A stretch of DNA of 64,000 nucleotides from Paucilactobacillus vaccinostercus DSM 20634 (GCF_001436295.1 NZ_AYYY01000063.1:86675-150674); one strand, 5' to 3'; positions 20,589 to 28,902 are shown, counted from the stretch's first letter. Notes: generated from the sequence alone by a model not told the origin. Made by a program: numbers and translations.

Positions 20589-20630
20589 AGTTCTGATATG
20601 AAATGATTACTATCATTTCATATCAGAACT
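20589..20630 (-). terminator. Strong leftward hairpin terminator
   Basis: A perfect 19-bp stem (20589-20607 with 20612-20630) with a TACT loop. On the minus strand it is followed by TTTTTG, so it stops leftward transcription before the IS. Confidence 0.75.
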
Positions 20631-20664
20631 AATCTTAGATTGTTTTTTTTGATTTAAATGGGTG

Positions 20665-20693
20665 TTAATGAGAAATGACACGCCTGGTATGAT
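20665..20693 (+). promoter_or_regulatory. Promoter of rapZ-yvcK-whiA
   Basis: TTAATG, a 17-bp spacer and extended -10 TGG-TATGAT (20688-20693). The GGGAGG site follows, then GTG 20731. Confidence 0.5.
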
Positions 20694-20730
20694 ACAATGG
20701 AACGAATGAGTTAATTCGGGAGGCAAAATT

Positions 20731-21615
20731 GTGGCAAAAAAACTACAAGTCGTAATTGTAACGGGAATGAGTGGTGCCGGTAAAACCGTCGCTGTGCAAA
20801 GTTTTGAAGATTTAGGTTATTTTGTTGTGGATAACATGTTGCCGAATTTGATGGTACGGTTCTTAGACATTATTGAAGAAGATGGGGATATTTCGAAGGT
20901 CGCACTCGTTATGGATCTTCGTTCAAAAGGATTCTATGACTTGGTAGTGCCAACGTTGGATAAGTTGAAGAATCGACCCGATACGGCGTTACAGATCTTA
21001 TTTCTTGAAGCAAGTGATGAAGAACTCGTTTCACGATATAAAGAAACGCGGCGGGCACACCCACTGGCACCACAGGGACGGGTCTTATCAGGCATTATCA
21101 AAGAACGTGATATGTTGAGTGAGATCCGGGATCGGGCAACGATCACAATTGATACGTCCAATCTGACACCACGAAGCTTGCGACAACGAATCGGGGAGTT
21201 TTTTAATCAGGATCATGCGACGACATTTCATGTGGAAGTGATGTCGTTTGGGTTTAAGTATGGGCTACCGCTTGATGCGGATATTGTGATGGACGTCCGC
21301 TTTTTGCCAAATCCGTATTATATCCCCGAGTTAAAGGCGTTGACGGGTGAAGATCAGCCAGTGCGTGATTATGTTTTTGCACAGCCCCGCGCACAACAAT
21401 TTTACGATCAATTTAAGAGTTTAATTTTGAATATCCTTCCGGGCTATGTTAAGGAAGGAAAAACAAATCTTACAATCGCAATTGGCTGTACGGGTGGTCA
21501 ACACCGGTCGGTTGCAATTGCCAATCAAATTGCACAGGACGTTCGTGAGCAATACGTCGTAAACGTTACCCACCGGGACGTTGCAAAGAGAAAGGAGACT
21601 ACCAACCGGTCATGA
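20731..21615 (+). CDS. rapZ: RNase adapter protein RapZ (YvcJ), nucleotide-binding
   Basis: A RapZ/YvcJ P-loop protein. In Escherichia coli RapZ senses glucosamine-6-phosphate and steers RNase E to the sRNA GlmZ; Gram-positive YvcJ binds and hydrolyses nucleotides and its target is less clear. Walker [11 protein letters not shown] begins near residue 12; LRSKGFYD, the SFGFKYGLP motif and the C-terminal [11 protein letters not shown] are family hallmarks. GTG 20731 follows GGGAGG. 294 residues, the normal length. Its stop overlaps the yvcK start by 4 bp. Confidence 0.95.
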   Translation: MAKKLQVVIVTGMSGAGKTVAVQSFEDLGYFVVDNMLPNLMVRFLDIIEEDGDISKVALVMDLRSKGFYDLVVPTLDKLKNRPDTALQILFLEASDEELVSRYKETRRAHPLAPQGRVLSGIIKERDMLSEIRDRATITIDTSNLTPRSLRQRIGEFFNQDHATTFHVEVMSFGFKYGLPLDADIVMDVRFLPNPYYIPELKALTGEDQPVRDYVFAQPRAQQFYDQFKSLILNILPGYVKEGKTNLTIAIGCTGGQHRSVAIANQIAQDVREQYVVNVTHRDVAKRKETTNRS

Positions 21616-22607
21616 AAAATAAAAGAAGACAACCCCGAGTCGTTGTGATCGGTGGTGGGACAGGTCTCCCCGTCATCTTACGGGGGTTACACAATAAAAA
21701 CGTCGATATCACGGCCGTTGTGACGGTCGCTGATGACGGTGGCTCATCCGGAATTCTACGAAATTATATTAACGTGGTACCACCTGGAGATATTCGGAAC
21801 GTGTTAGTTGCGTTGTCTGACTTGCCGCAACTAGAATTAGATGTTTTTCAGTACCGGTTTGAAAGTTCTGATAAGTTTTTAGCGGGCCACGCCATTGGAA
21901 ATTTGATAATTGCGGCTTTGTCTGAGATGCATTCCGGAATTTTTGGGGCGGTTCAAGAACTTTCACAGATGATGAATATTCAAGGCCACGTCTATCCGGT
22001 GACGAATGAACCTCTAGTACTCAATGCCGAGTTCAAGGATGGAACGACGTTGAGTGGTGAATCTGAAATTACCGCGGCGCATAAGCCGATCGAGCGTGTG
22101 TGGGTAACACCATCTGATGATCAGGATGGGCACCAACCGGCAGCCGTGCCAGAAGTAATTGAGGCCATTATGAACGCTGACCAAATTGTAATTGGACCCG
22201 GTAGTCTCTTTACCAGCATTTTACCGAATTTGATGATTGAAAATGTGGGTCGAGCAGTTTGTCAGACTAAGGCGGAAGTCATTTATATTTGTAATATCAT
22301 GACGCAAAAGGGTGAAACAGATAACCTATCTGATGCCGATCATGTACGTATTTTAAATCGTCATCTCGGTCATAATTTTGTGAATACGATTTTAGTCAAT
22401 ACCGAACCGGTCCCTGAAGATTACATGGATTTTCAGCGGTGGAATGAACTATCTAAGCCTGTTCGCCATGATTTTCAAGGATTACGAAAACAAGATGTAT
22501 GCGTAATTTCAACTAATTTTTTGAAGTTACAGGATAATGGGGCGTTTCATGACAGCGAAAAAGTCGTTGAAGAACTCATGAACCGACTCCAACAATCGCA
22601 TGATTAG
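21612..22607 (+). CDS. yvcK: Gluconeogenesis factor YvcK (CofD-like, UDP-sugar binding)
   Basis: A YvcK/YbhK protein of the CofD-like superfamily. In Bacillus it binds UDP-GlcNAc and is needed for growth and wall synthesis on gluconeogenic carbon sources. The opening [50 protein letters not shown] and [12 protein letters not shown] are the diagnostic motifs. 331 residues. The ATGA overlap with rapZ and the 11-bp gap to whiA mark the conserved rapZ-yvcK-whiA operon. Confidence 0.96.
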   Translation: MKNKRRQPRVVVIGGGTGLPVILRGLHNKNVDITAVVTVADDGGSSGILRNYINVVPPGDIRNVLVALSDLPQLELDVFQYRFESSDKFLAGHAIGNLIIAALSEMHSGIFGAVQELSQMMNIQGHVYPVTNEPLVLNAEFKDGTTLSGESEITAAHKPIERVWVTPSDDQDGHQPAAVPEVIEAIMNADQIVIGPGSLFTSILPNLMIENVGRAVCQTKAEVIYICNIMTQKGETDNLSDADHVRILNRHLGHNFVNTILVNTEPVPEDYMDFQRWNELSKPVRHDFQGLRKQDVCVISTNFLKLQDNGAFHDSEKVVEELMNRLQQSHD

Positions 22608-22618
22608 GGGATGATGAG

Positions 22619-23569
22619 ATGTCATACGCAAGTGAAGTTAAAAAAGAACTAACGGGGCTGCAAGTCCATCTCAACAACGCCAAAGCCGAGTTGATGGCCC
22701 TTATTCGGATGAACGGCAGCCTAAATATTGCTAATCATCAGTTAGTATTGAATGTACAAACCGAGAATCCAGCCATTGCCCGTCGAATCTATCAATTGTT
22801 GAAAGATTTTTACCAGGCTGAAAGTGAGCTGGTGGTGCGGCGAAAAATGAAATTAAAGAAGAACAATCTGTACGTGGTACGGCTGCGGTATGATGCGGCT
22901 GAGATTCTCGATGATTTGGGAATCTTGCAAGGATTACAGATTAAGGAGCATGTACCGCTTGAATTGCTCAGTGACGATGGCATGATTCGCTCGTATTTGC
23001 GGGGCGCATTTTTAGCTGGCGGGTCTGTTAATAATCCGGAAACGTCACGATACCATCTCGAAATCTATTCATTATATGAAGAACATAATACGATGATTGC
23101 GGAAATGATGAACAAGTATAATCTGAATGCGCGGGTAACGAGCCGGCGCAGCGGGTTTATTGTCTACCTCAAGGAAGCCGAAAAGATTGCCGATTTTCTG
23201 TCACTAATTGGAGCAACGAGCGGCATGCTCCGGTTTGAGGATGTGCGGATTATGCGGGATATGCGTAATTCGGTTAACCGACTGGTGAACTGTGAAAATG
23301 CCAATATGGACAAAGTTGCGACGGCTTCAAATAAGCAGATTGAAAACATTCAGTTAATTGATTCAACAGTTGGGTTGGGGGTCCTTCCTCCTAAGCTGCG
23401 GGAGATTGCCGAGACGCGACTGCAACACCAAGAAGTGAGCCTAAAGGAACTGGGGGAACTGATTCCTGGAGGTCCCATTTCCAAGTCTGGTGTTAACCAT
23501 CGATTGAGAAAAATTAATGCCTATGCTGAGAAGTTACGTACGGATCCAAATGCGGAAATTTCAGCCTAA
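22619..23569 (+). CDS. whiA: WhiA DNA-binding protein (LAGLIDADG plus HTH)
   Basis: WhiA combines a degenerate LAGLIDADG homing-endonuclease fold with a C-terminal helix-turn-helix. It is a sporulation regulator in Streptomyces and affects cell division or chromosome segregation in non-sporulating Firmicutes. Seen are [11 protein letters not shown] at the start, [17 protein letters not shown] (LAGLIDADG-like) near 125, [14 protein letters not shown], and the HTH region [25 protein letters not shown] near 270-295. 316 residues. A bidirectional terminator separates it from convergent clpP. Confidence 0.95.
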   Translation: MSYASEVKKELTGLQVHLNNAKAELMALIRMNGSLNIANHQLVLNVQTENPAIARRIYQLLKDFYQAESELVVRRKMKLKKNNLYVVRLRYDAAEILDDLGILQGLQIKEHVPLELLSDDGMIRSYLRGAFLAGGSVNNPETSRYHLEIYSLYEEHNTMIAEMMNKYNLNARVTSRRSGFIVYLKEAEKIADFLSLIGATSGMLRFEDVRIMRDMRNSVNRLVNCENANMDKVATASNKQIENIQLIDSTVGLGVLPPKLREIAETRLQHQEVSLKELGELIPGGPISKSGVNHRLRKINAYAEKLRTDPNAEISA

Positions 23570-23570
23570 A

Positions 23571-23609
23571 AAATAAGCCATGACTCTTTTGGAGAGTCGT
23601 GGCTTATTT
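23571..23609. terminator. Bidirectional terminator between whiA and clpP
   Basis: A 17-bp stem, AAATAAGCCATGACTCT with AGAGTCGTGGCTTATTT, lies between two convergent genes with A/T tracts on both sides. Confidence 0.9.
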
Positions 23610-23621
23610 AGATGGTGATCA

Positions 23622-24215
23622 TTATTTTTTAAGGTCGTTACTTGACATGATACCATCAAGTAATCCATAATCAACGGCTTCTTGAGCAGTTAAATAGTGA
23701 TCACGTTCAGTATCTTCTTGTAGTTTTTCAACTGATTGACCGGAATTGTCAGCTAAAATTTGGTTGATCATCTTACGAGTCTTCAAAATTTCAGTTGCAG
23801 CAATTTCAATTTCAGTTTGTTGTCCTTGGGCACCACCAGATGGTTGGTGAATGAGAACTTGTGAGTGTGGCAACCCAAAACGTTTGCCTTTGGCTCCTGA
23901 AGAAACCAAGACACTGGCCATCGAAGCGGCCATACCAATCACGATTGTTTGAACATCTGATTTAATGAAGTTCATGGTATCGTAAATGGCCATCCCAGAT
24001 GTGACAACACCACCAGGAGAGTTAATGTAGAGATAAATGTCCTTAGTTGAGTCTTGGGCATCCAAGAAGAGAAGTTGTGCGACGATTGAGTTCGCCATGT
24101 CATCTTCAATTGGACCAGAAAGCATGATGATACGATCTTTTAATAGTCGTGAATAGATATCGTAGGCGCGTTCACCACGTGATGACTGTTCAATGACTGT
24201 TGGTACTAAATTCAT
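23622..24215 (-). CDS. clpP: ATP-dependent Clp protease proteolytic subunit
   Basis: ClpP forms the tetradecameric serine protease barrel that degrades proteins delivered by ClpX, ClpC or ClpE. The catalytic triad is S98 (GMAASMAS), H123 (LIHQPSGG) and the expected aspartate near 172 (ERDHYLT region). NSPGG(V) at 65-70 forms the oxyanion strand. 197 residues. ATG at 24215 has GGAGGC upstream on its strand. The promoter overlaps a CtsR operator, so heat induction is expected. Confidence 0.98.
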   Translation of the reverse strand: MNLVPTVIEQSSRGERAYDIYSRLLKDRIIMLSGPIEDDMANSIVAQLLFLDAQDSTKDIYLYINSPGGVVTSGMAIYDTMNFIKSDVQTIVIGMAASMASVLVSSGAKGKRFGLPHSQVLIHQPSGGAQGQQTEIEIAATEILKTRKMINQILADNSGQSVEKLQEDTERDHYLTAQEAVDYGLLDGIMSSNDLKK

Positions 24216-24269
24216 AAATGTTGCCTCCTTTTAGCACTTGATTAGGACGTTTGCTAAACGTGTAAATGT

Positions 24270-24298
24270 AGTTTAACGCGTTGGTCAATAAAGGTCAA
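24270..24298 (-). promoter_or_regulatory. Promoter of clpP
   Basis: On the minus strand TTGACC (24298-24293), a 17-bp spacer and TAAACT (24275-24270). The -35 lies inside the CtsR box. Confidence 0.75.
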
Positions 24299-24299
24299 A
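24283..24299. promoter_or_regulatory. CtsR operator of clpP
   Basis: GGTCAAT-AAA-GGTCAAA, a direct heptad repeat with a 3-nt spacer, matches the CtsR consensus (GGTCAAANANGGTCAAA) with one change. It overlaps the -35. Confidence 0.85.
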
Positions 24300-24392
24300 T
24301 GATTTATCTCAAATCTCGCGCATCACAGATGAAACATGATGACCTCGTCTAGATTATAATGGATTTGAGTGCCGTCTACCATATGAGGGCAC

Positions 24393-24470
24393 AAAAAAAG
24401 CATAGCAACTTTAAAATAATCGGTACGCTGCGTAATCCAGTCAAGATGATAAGCGTAGGTTGCTATACTT
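24393..24470 (-). terminator. Structured leftward terminator after the 45-residue gene
   Basis: GCATAGCAAC (24400-24409) pairs with GTTGCTATAC (24459-24468). A nested pair TACGCT/AGCGTA (24424-24429 with 24452-24457) adds a second stem. Seven T follow on the minus strand. Confidence 0.6.
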
Positions 24471-24481
24471 TAGTGTTTAAT

Positions 24482-24619
24482 TTATTGATTGAGTGATTCG
24501 CTTAACCAAGATAGTTCTTTTTGAACACTGCATTGATCGAGCTCTTCGCGATCATCATGTGCATAAAAGTCTTTCAAAGCGTCTAACTGGTTGAGTGAAC
24601 TGGTATCATTTTCTGACAT
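24482..24619 (-). CDS. Small hypothetical protein, 45 residues
   Basis: A short leftward ORF encodes an acidic, Ser-rich 45-residue protein that starts MSENDTSSLNQ and ends WLSESLNQ; it has one Cys and no membrane segment. Support for a real gene: a GGGAGGTG ribosome binding site 5-6 nt before the ATG, a near-consensus promoter (TTTACA-17-TATAAT) 52 bp upstream, and a T-tailed hairpin after the stop. I do not recognise the family. It lies between clpP and the 41-residue basic gene, transcribed away from the latter. Confidence 0.7.
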   Translation of the reverse strand: MSENDTSSLNQLDALKDFYAHDDREELDQCSVQKELSWLSESLNQ

Positions 24620-24670
24620 CGTGCACCTCCCATGGTTTTCGTTAAGGATCAGTAACTTAACAACAGATTC

Positions 24671-24699
24671 ATTATAATGATATTGGTATACATTGTAAA
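24671..24699 (-). promoter_or_regulatory. Promoter of the 45-residue gene
   Basis: On the minus strand TTTACA (24699-24694), a 17-bp spacer and a perfect TATAAT (24676-24671). Confidence 0.75.
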
Positions 24700-24786
24700 G
24701 CCTTTTGATTAAACAAATTTAAAATATAATTTATAAATTGGTATAGATCATAATTCGATGAGAATGACGCTGGATTTTAAAAAAGG

Positions 24787-24815
24787 TTGATTTATCGAGG
24801 GCAGACCGATATAAT
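24787..24815 (+). promoter_or_regulatory. Promoter of the 41-residue gene
   Basis: TTGATT (24787-24792), a 17-bp spacer and a perfect TATAAT (24810-24815). Confidence 0.75.
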
Positions 24816-24863
24816 TGGAATGTTGATTATTAATGAAGAGGAAGTAGAAGGAGGCATATTCAT

Positions 24864-24989
24864 ATGCGTAAAGCACATCCACATGGTGTACAAGGACGCC
24901 GTCCGGTAGCTCCTAAGTACGATCGCGCCAAAAAAGAAAAGAAAATTGAAGCATTACGAGCATGGGCAAAGCAAAAACCTGCTAAGTAA
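24864..24989 (+). CDS. Small basic hypothetical protein, 41 residues
   Basis: The ORF encodes a strongly basic 41-residue protein: MRKAHPHGVQGRRPV at the start, then a Lys/Arg-rich predicted helix (KYDRAKKEKKIEALRAWAKQ). AGAAGGAGG precedes ATG 24864, a consensus-like promoter lies 48 bp upstream and a GC-rich terminator follows, so this is a complete single-gene unit. The charge suggests nucleic acid or ribosome binding, but that is inference. I do not recognise a named family. Confidence 0.75.
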   Translation: MRKAHPHGVQGRRPVAPKYDRAKKEKKIEALRAWAKQKPAK

Positions 24990-24999
24990 TGATGTTTAT

Positions 25000-25027
25000 G
25001 CCTTTCACCTCGGTGAAGGGCTTTTTT
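25000..25027 (+). terminator. Intrinsic terminator after the 41-residue gene
   Basis: GCCTTTCAC-CTCG-GTGAAGGGC followed by six T. Confidence 0.9.
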
Positions 25028-25098
25028 GTTAGAAAAAATTGAGAAATACCTCTGATTTTAAAAAATAGAAGTTAATTGAACTTGAAGGGATGTTGAGG

Positions 25099-26025
25099 AT
25101 GCCAAGAAAAGTTGCAATTATTGGAATTGGACACGTTGGCGCGACGGTTGCACACTATATTATTGCTGACCATTTTGCGGATGAACTCGTACTAATTGAT
25201 ACCAATGAGGCGAAGGTGATCGCTGAAGCTACTGATTTTCAGGATGCTATGGCGAATTTACCGCACTATACCAAGATTAAGGTTAATGACTACGTTGCAC
25301 TTGCAGATGCCGATATTGTTATCTCTGCAGTGGGTAACATTCAATTGCAAGATAATACTGATGATGATCGGTTTGCGGAATTGCCGTTTACGCGACAGGC
25401 TGCCCGTTCTGTTGCCGAGAAGATTAAGGCGAGTGGATTTCACGGAAAAATGATTGTTATCTCGAATCCAGTGGATGTGATTACTTCTATTTTTCAAGAA
25501 GTAACTGGGTTGCCACAAAAGCACGTGATTGGCACCGGGACATTATTGGATTCTGCACGTATGAAGCGGGCCGTTTCGACAACTTTGGGCCTTGATCCAC
25601 GATCAATTACCGGATACAACCTCGGCGAACACGGCAATTCGCAATTTACTGCTTGGTCAACGGTCCGTGTTTTAGGGCGCCCGATGACGCAAGTTGCACA
25701 GATGCGGAGACTTGACTTGGAATTAATCAAGCAAGAATCGATTTTAGGTGGCGATCGGGTCTTCCATGCCAAAAAATATACGAACTACGGGATTGCAACT
25801 GCGGCAGTTCGATTGATGAATGCGATTTTAACGGACGCGCATAGTCAATTAGTTGTTTCAAATTTTCGTCCTGAATATGCGACATACTTATCGTACCCAG
25901 CCATTATTGGCGCTGATGGGATTGTTGCACCCGTTCAGTTAGACTTAACGAAAGATGAACTTGCTAAGTTACAAGTTTCCGCCGATTTTATACAAATGAA
26001 AGTTACTGAAAGCCTAAACGCATAA
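25099..26025 (+). CDS. hicDH: L-2-hydroxyisocaproate dehydrogenase (lactate/malate dehydrogenase superfamily)
   Basis: An NAD-dependent 2-hydroxyacid dehydrogenase that reduces branched 2-oxoacids such as 2-oxoisocaproate, regenerating NAD and ending amino-acid transamination. GIGHVGATVAH is the Rossmann loop. GNIQLQ followed by DRFAEL, and SNPVDVIT with GTGTLLDSAR, match the HicDH branch better than classic L-LDH; the catalytic histidine is in GEHGNSQF. ATG 25099 is preferred to ATG 25090 because AAGGG sits about 9 nt upstream. 308 residues. The LpdD-like gene follows after 17 bp. Confidence 0.88.
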   Translation: MPRKVAIIGIGHVGATVAHYIIADHFADELVLIDTNEAKVIAEATDFQDAMANLPHYTKIKVNDYVALADADIVISAVGNIQLQDNTDDDRFAELPFTRQAARSVAEKIKASGFHGKMIVISNPVDVITSIFQEVTGLPQKHVIGTGTLLDSARMKRAVSTTLGLDPRSITGYNLGEHGNSQFTAWSTVRVLGRPMTQVAQMRRLDLELIKQESILGGDRVFHAKKYTNYGIATAAVRLMNAILTDAHSQLVVSNFRPEYATYLSYPAIIGADGIVAPVQLDLTKDELAKLQVSADFIQMKVTESLNA

Positions 26026-26042
26026 GTATGGAGGATGATTGT

Positions 26043-26459
26043 ATGGCGACTGCACGATTTACAACGACCCAGGAAAATTACACGATCACTGCTGATTTAC
26101 GCCAAATTGGCACGGATCTGTTAATTACAGTAACGGGTGGCGATAATCCGCATATTGGGGTCGTAACTACACTGACAAAACAGACTAAAATTGAAACCGT
26201 TCGGTACCCGAGTCACGATGGCCGGTTTCACAAGGATGATTTTATTTCTCGCCGAATTGCGCAACGCATTCAAGCCCACCTGATTGGAAGTGCCACGATT
26301 TTGGCGGGGGTGCATGTCAATCAAATTACACAAAATCAAATTGCGGCCTCAGCACCAATGAGTGACCGATTAGCGGATGAAATTTGTGAGTGGTTGGCAC
26401 AACACCCCGTGACGTCAGCACGGCCCGAGTATTATAGTGACCATGAACAACCCAAGTAA
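26043..26459 (+). CDS. LpdD-like protein (tentative prenylated-flavin chaperone family)
   Basis: A 138-residue protein with VTGGDNPHIGVV near residue 31, a charged middle (SHDGRFHKDD), SRRIAQRIQAHL and LAGVHVNQIT. The GGD-PHIG and GVHV--IT pattern resembles LpdD, a small partner of UbiD-type decarboxylases (such as gallate decarboxylase) that handles prenylated FMN. No UbiD or UbiX gene is near. ATG 26043 lies after GGAGGA; ATG 26028 is less likely. Probably co-transcribed with hicDH. The assignment is from memory of the motif and should be treated as moderate. Confidence 0.55.
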   Translation: MATARFTTTQENYTITADLRQIGTDLLITVTGGDNPHIGVVTTLTKQTKIETVRYPSHDGRFHKDDFISRRIAQRIQAHLIGSATILAGVHVNQITQNQIAASAPMSDRLADEICEWLAQHPVTSARPEYYSDHEQPK

Positions 26460-26478
26460 TTGAAAACTGGGTTTTTTA
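26449..26478 (+). terminator. Short hairpin after the LpdD-like gene
   Basis: AACCCA pairs with TGGGTT around 13 nt and is followed by T; it overlaps the stop codon. Confidence 0.55.
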
Positions 26479-26609
26479 CGGTTAGCGATCATCATTTGAA
26501 AAAGTCCAGAATAATTTGGTGATTTGTGCTTTTAGTTACGCGATGGGTTAGATAGGTGTTTAGCGATCGTGTATAATTAAAATTAAAGTTGAACTTGGGA
26601 GATGATAGT

Positions 26610-27362
26610 GTGCTTGAATACGAGCAAATTCAGGGGATGTTTGAAAAGGGACAGAAAATCAATTATGATCTGGTCTTGCAAAAATTAGTTCAAAAATGGC
26701 AAGATGAAGCGCGGCGACCCAAAATATTACTCCACAGTTGTTGTGCACCATGTAGTACGTATACGTTGGAATATTTAACGCAGTTTGCGGATGTAACGGT
26801 GTACTATGATAATCCTAATATTCATCCACGAATGGAGTACGAGCGGCGCAAGTTGGTTCAGGAGCAATTTATTACAGATTTTAATGCGCAAACTGGGAAC
26901 CAGGTGACGTTTGTCAGTGCGACATATGAACCTAGCAAGTGGTTGGAAGTTGTTCGTGATTTAAAAGACGCACCAGAGGGTGGTGCACGGTGTCAACTGT
27001 GTTACAATTATCGACTTGATCGCGTGGCTCAGAAGGCCCAAGAATGGCAGTTTGATTACTTCGGCAGTGCACTCACCATCAGTCCCCATAAAAATGCCCA
27101 GATCATTAATCGATTAGGACTCGATGTTCAACATATGTATGATGTTTCTTATTTACCAAGCGATTTTAAAAAACGGGGTGGGTATCGTCGCTCCGTTCAA
27201 ATGTGTGCGGAATATGATGTTTATCGGCAATGCTATTGTGGGTGCCTCTTTGCGGCCCGACAACAGGGCGTCGATTTGAAGCGGATTAATCGCGAGGCGA
27301 CCGCGTTCGTTAAACAACATCAAAATGATAATTTTGATCAAATTACCTATCAAGCAGATTAA
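26610..27362 (+). CDS. queH: Epoxyqueuosine reductase QueH
   Basis: QueH (DUF208/COG1636) reduces epoxyqueuosine to queuosine in tRNA anticodons, replacing the unrelated QueG. The 250-residue protein shows the tandem cysteines HSCCAPCSTY near residue 42, CQLCYNYRLDR near 128, and the C-terminal CYCGCLFA; these supply the 4Fe-4S and redox cysteines. SPHKNAQIIN and LPSDFKKRGGYRRS are also typical. GTG 26610 is chosen because GGGAG lies 8 nt upstream; the frame opens at TTG 26589. The tRNA-Asn GTT genes at 63.8 kb are possible substrates (position-34 G). Confidence 0.9.
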   Translation: MLEYEQIQGMFEKGQKINYDLVLQKLVQKWQDEARRPKILLHSCCAPCSTYTLEYLTQFADVTVYYDNPNIHPRMEYERRKLVQEQFITDFNAQTGNQVTFVSATYEPSKWLEVVRDLKDAPEGGARCQLCYNYRLDRVAQKAQEWQFDYFGSALTISPHKNAQIINRLGLDVQHMYDVSYLPSDFKKRGGYRRSVQMCAEYDVYRQCYCGCLFAARQQGVDLKRINREATAFVKQHQNDNFDQITYQAD

Positions 27363-27367
27363 AGCAG

Positions 27368-27410
27368 AACATGCTGATAACGGATACGAAAGTTGTCAGC
27401 ATGTTTTTTT
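27368..27410 (+). terminator. Intrinsic terminator after queH
   Basis: A 13-bp stem AACATGCTGATAA/TTGTCAGCATGTT (one G-T pair) followed by T. Confidence 0.9.
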
Positions 27411-27423
27411 GTTTCGAGTGTAC

Positions 27424-27453
27424 AAAAAAGCCATATGCCGAAGCATATGGCTT
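27424..27453 (-). terminator. Leftward terminator of tRNA-Arg
   Basis: AAGCCATATGC-CGAA-GCATATGGCTT, with six T on the minus strand, just beyond the tRNA 3' end. Confidence 0.88.
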
Positions 27454-27466
27454 GCAAAACTTTTGA

Positions 27467-27538
27467 TGCGCCCCCGGGGAGTCGAACCCCGATCTCAAGA
27501 ACCGGAATCTCACGTGCGATCCATTACACTAAGGGCGC
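27467..27538 (-). tRNA. tRNA-Arg (anticodon CCG)
   Basis: A 72-nt cloverleaf on the minus strand: acceptor GCGCCCT with GGGGCGC plus discriminator A, D-stem GTGT/GCAC, anticodon stem TGAGA/TCTTG with loop TTCCGGT (anticodon CCG, reads CGG), and T-arm CGGGG-TTCGACT-CCCCG. The 3' CCA is not encoded. It has its own promoter and terminator and faces queH. Confidence 0.93.
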
Positions 27539-27551
27539 CTAACAAAGTAAT

Positions 27552-27580
27552 ATGATACCGAATAATACATGAAAATACAA
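27552..27580 (-). promoter_or_regulatory. Promoter of tRNA-Arg
   Basis: On the minus strand TTGTAT (27580-27575), a 17-bp spacer and TATCAT (27557-27552), 14 bp before the tRNA. Confidence 0.6.
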
Positions 27581-27802
27581 GAGTTAAATTACACTAAGCC
27601 AATAAAATTCCAATAAAGTAACTAAAAATTATAATTTGAACGATAATTTTGCCAAATTTGAGTAATATATTTTACTAATGCCGTTTTTTCATATATTATA
27701 TACGTGGTGTTAATTGTACTTGCTGTTGGAACGCCGTACGGATATTGTTGGTGAGTAGTTTATGGATTTTTTTGGCTGCACCTGTTATATTTTGTGATGA
27801 CG

Positions 27803-27811
27803 TGATATACT
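27803..27811 (+). promoter_or_regulatory. Extended -10 promoter of gap
   Basis: TGA-TATACT with no good -35. It lies 54 bp before the gap ATG and is the best candidate in the leader. Confidence 0.5.
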
Positions 27812-27865
27812 TAACAAGTACGTTTTTAAACTAAAACTTATTTTCCTAAAGGAGGAAATTGCAGT

Positions 27866-28882
27866 ATGACTGTAAAAATTGGTATTAATGGTTTCGGCCG
27901 TATTGGTCGTTTAGCTTTCCGCCGCATCCACGAATTGGGCGCAGAGTCAAATGATATTGAAGTGGTCGCAATCAACGACTTAACAACACCTTCAATGTTG
28001 GCATACTTACTCAAGTATGACTCAACACACGGTGCCTTCCCTGGCGAAGTTAGCGCCACTGATAATGGAATCGTTGTTGACGGAAAAGAATACCCAGTTT
28101 ACGCAGAACGCGATGCTAACGATATTCCTTGGGTTAAGAATGACGGCGTTGACTTTGTCCTTGAATGTACTGGTTTCTACACTTCAAAAGAAAAGTCACA
28201 AGCTCACCTTAACGCCGGCGCAAAGCGTGTCTTGATTTCTGCACCAGCTGGTGACATCAAGACCGTTGTTCCAGGTGTTAACTTAGACATCCTTGATTCA
28301 GACGACAAGATTGTTTCTGCTGGTTCATGCACAACTAACTGCTTGGCACCAATGGCATACTTTTTGAACAAAGACTTTGGTATCAAAGCTGGTACTATGA
28401 CGACTATCCACGCCTTCACATCAACTCAAATGATTCTTGATGGACCTCGTGGCAAGAAGATGCGTAACAACCGTACAGCTAGTGTCAACACTATTCCTCA
28501 TTCAACTGGTGCTGCTAAGGCTATTGGCTTAGTTATCCCAGAATTGAACGGTAAGTTACAAGGACACGCACAACGTGTTGCTGTTGTTGACGGTTCATTG
28601 ACTGAATTAGTTTCAGTTATGGACAAGAAGGTTACTGTTGATGAAATCAATGCTTCAATGAAGAAGGCTTCAGACAGCAACGATGCCTTTGGTTACACTG
28701 AAGATGAAATCGTATCAAGCGATATCATTGGTAACACACACGGCTCAGTATTCGATCCTTCACAAACAGAAGTTACAACTGTTGGGGACACTCAATTAGT
28801 TAAGACTGTTGCTTGGTATGACAACGAATACGGCTTCACAAGTAACATGATCCGTACTTTGTTACACTTTGCTACACTTTAA
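27866..28882 (+). CDS. gap: Glyceraldehyde-3-phosphate dehydrogenase
   Basis: Phosphorylating GAPDH makes 1,3-bisphosphoglycerate and NADH in glycolysis. The 338-residue protein opens with the NAD loop [14 protein letters not shown]. The catalytic C155 is in [12 protein letters not shown], and [14 protein letters not shown] is near the end. AAGGAGG precedes ATG 27866. Codon use is strongly biased to a few codons (GTT, GCT, AAC, GGT), as in pgk and eno, which indicates very high expression. A hairpin terminator separates it from pgk. Confidence 0.98.
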   Translation: MTVKIGINGFGRIGRLAFRRIHELGAESNDIEVVAINDLTTPSMLAYLLKYDSTHGAFPGEVSATDNGIVVDGKEYPVYAERDANDIPWVKNDGVDFVLECTGFYTSKEKSQAHLNAGAKRVLISAPAGDIKTVVPGVNLDILDSDDKIVSAGSCTTNCLAPMAYFLNKDFGIKAGTMTTIHAFTSTQMILDGPRGKKMRNNRTASVNTIPHSTGAAKAIGLVIPELNGKLQGHAQRVAVVDGSLTELVSVMDKKVTVDEINASMKKASDSNDAFGYTEDEIVSSDIIGNTHGSVFDPSQTEVTTVGDTQLVKTVAWYDNEYGFTSNMIRTLLHFATL

Positions 28883-28902
28883 TTTAGATTAGTTTCACCT
28901 AG

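Larger units (their letters stand above)
19100..20590 (-). mobile_element. IS110-family insertion sequence (ends not resolved)
   Basis: A single transposase reads leftward between argH and rapZ, both on the plus strand. IS110 elements have no long terminal inverted repeats and need not duplicate their target, and none are seen here. The motif CTCGAAGTC occurs at 18964-18972 and 20534-20542 (+), and as its reverse complement at 19189-19197. These may relate to the ends or guides, but this is unproven. Boundaries given are approximate. Confidence 0.6.
20391..20730. other. Gene-free stretch between IS110 transposase and rapZ
   Basis: This 340-bp stretch contains the possible bridge-RNA fold (20502-20576), a 19-bp hairpin acting as a leftward terminator (20589-20630), and the rapZ promoter (20665-20693). 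One IS end should lie in its left or middle part. No protein-coding potential is visible. Confidence 0.5.
27539..27865. other. AT-rich stretch between tRNA-Arg and gap; no cggR
   Basis: This 327-bp stretch has no ORF. It holds the tRNA promoter on the minus strand and the gap promoter. Related lactobacilli usually carry cggR here, the central glycolytic repressor; nothing like it is present. Confidence 0.6.

Noticed and set aside
18855..20730. Terminal inverted repeats or target duplication around the transposase
   Set aside because: None were found by eye, which fits IS110 biology; element ends are therefore left open.
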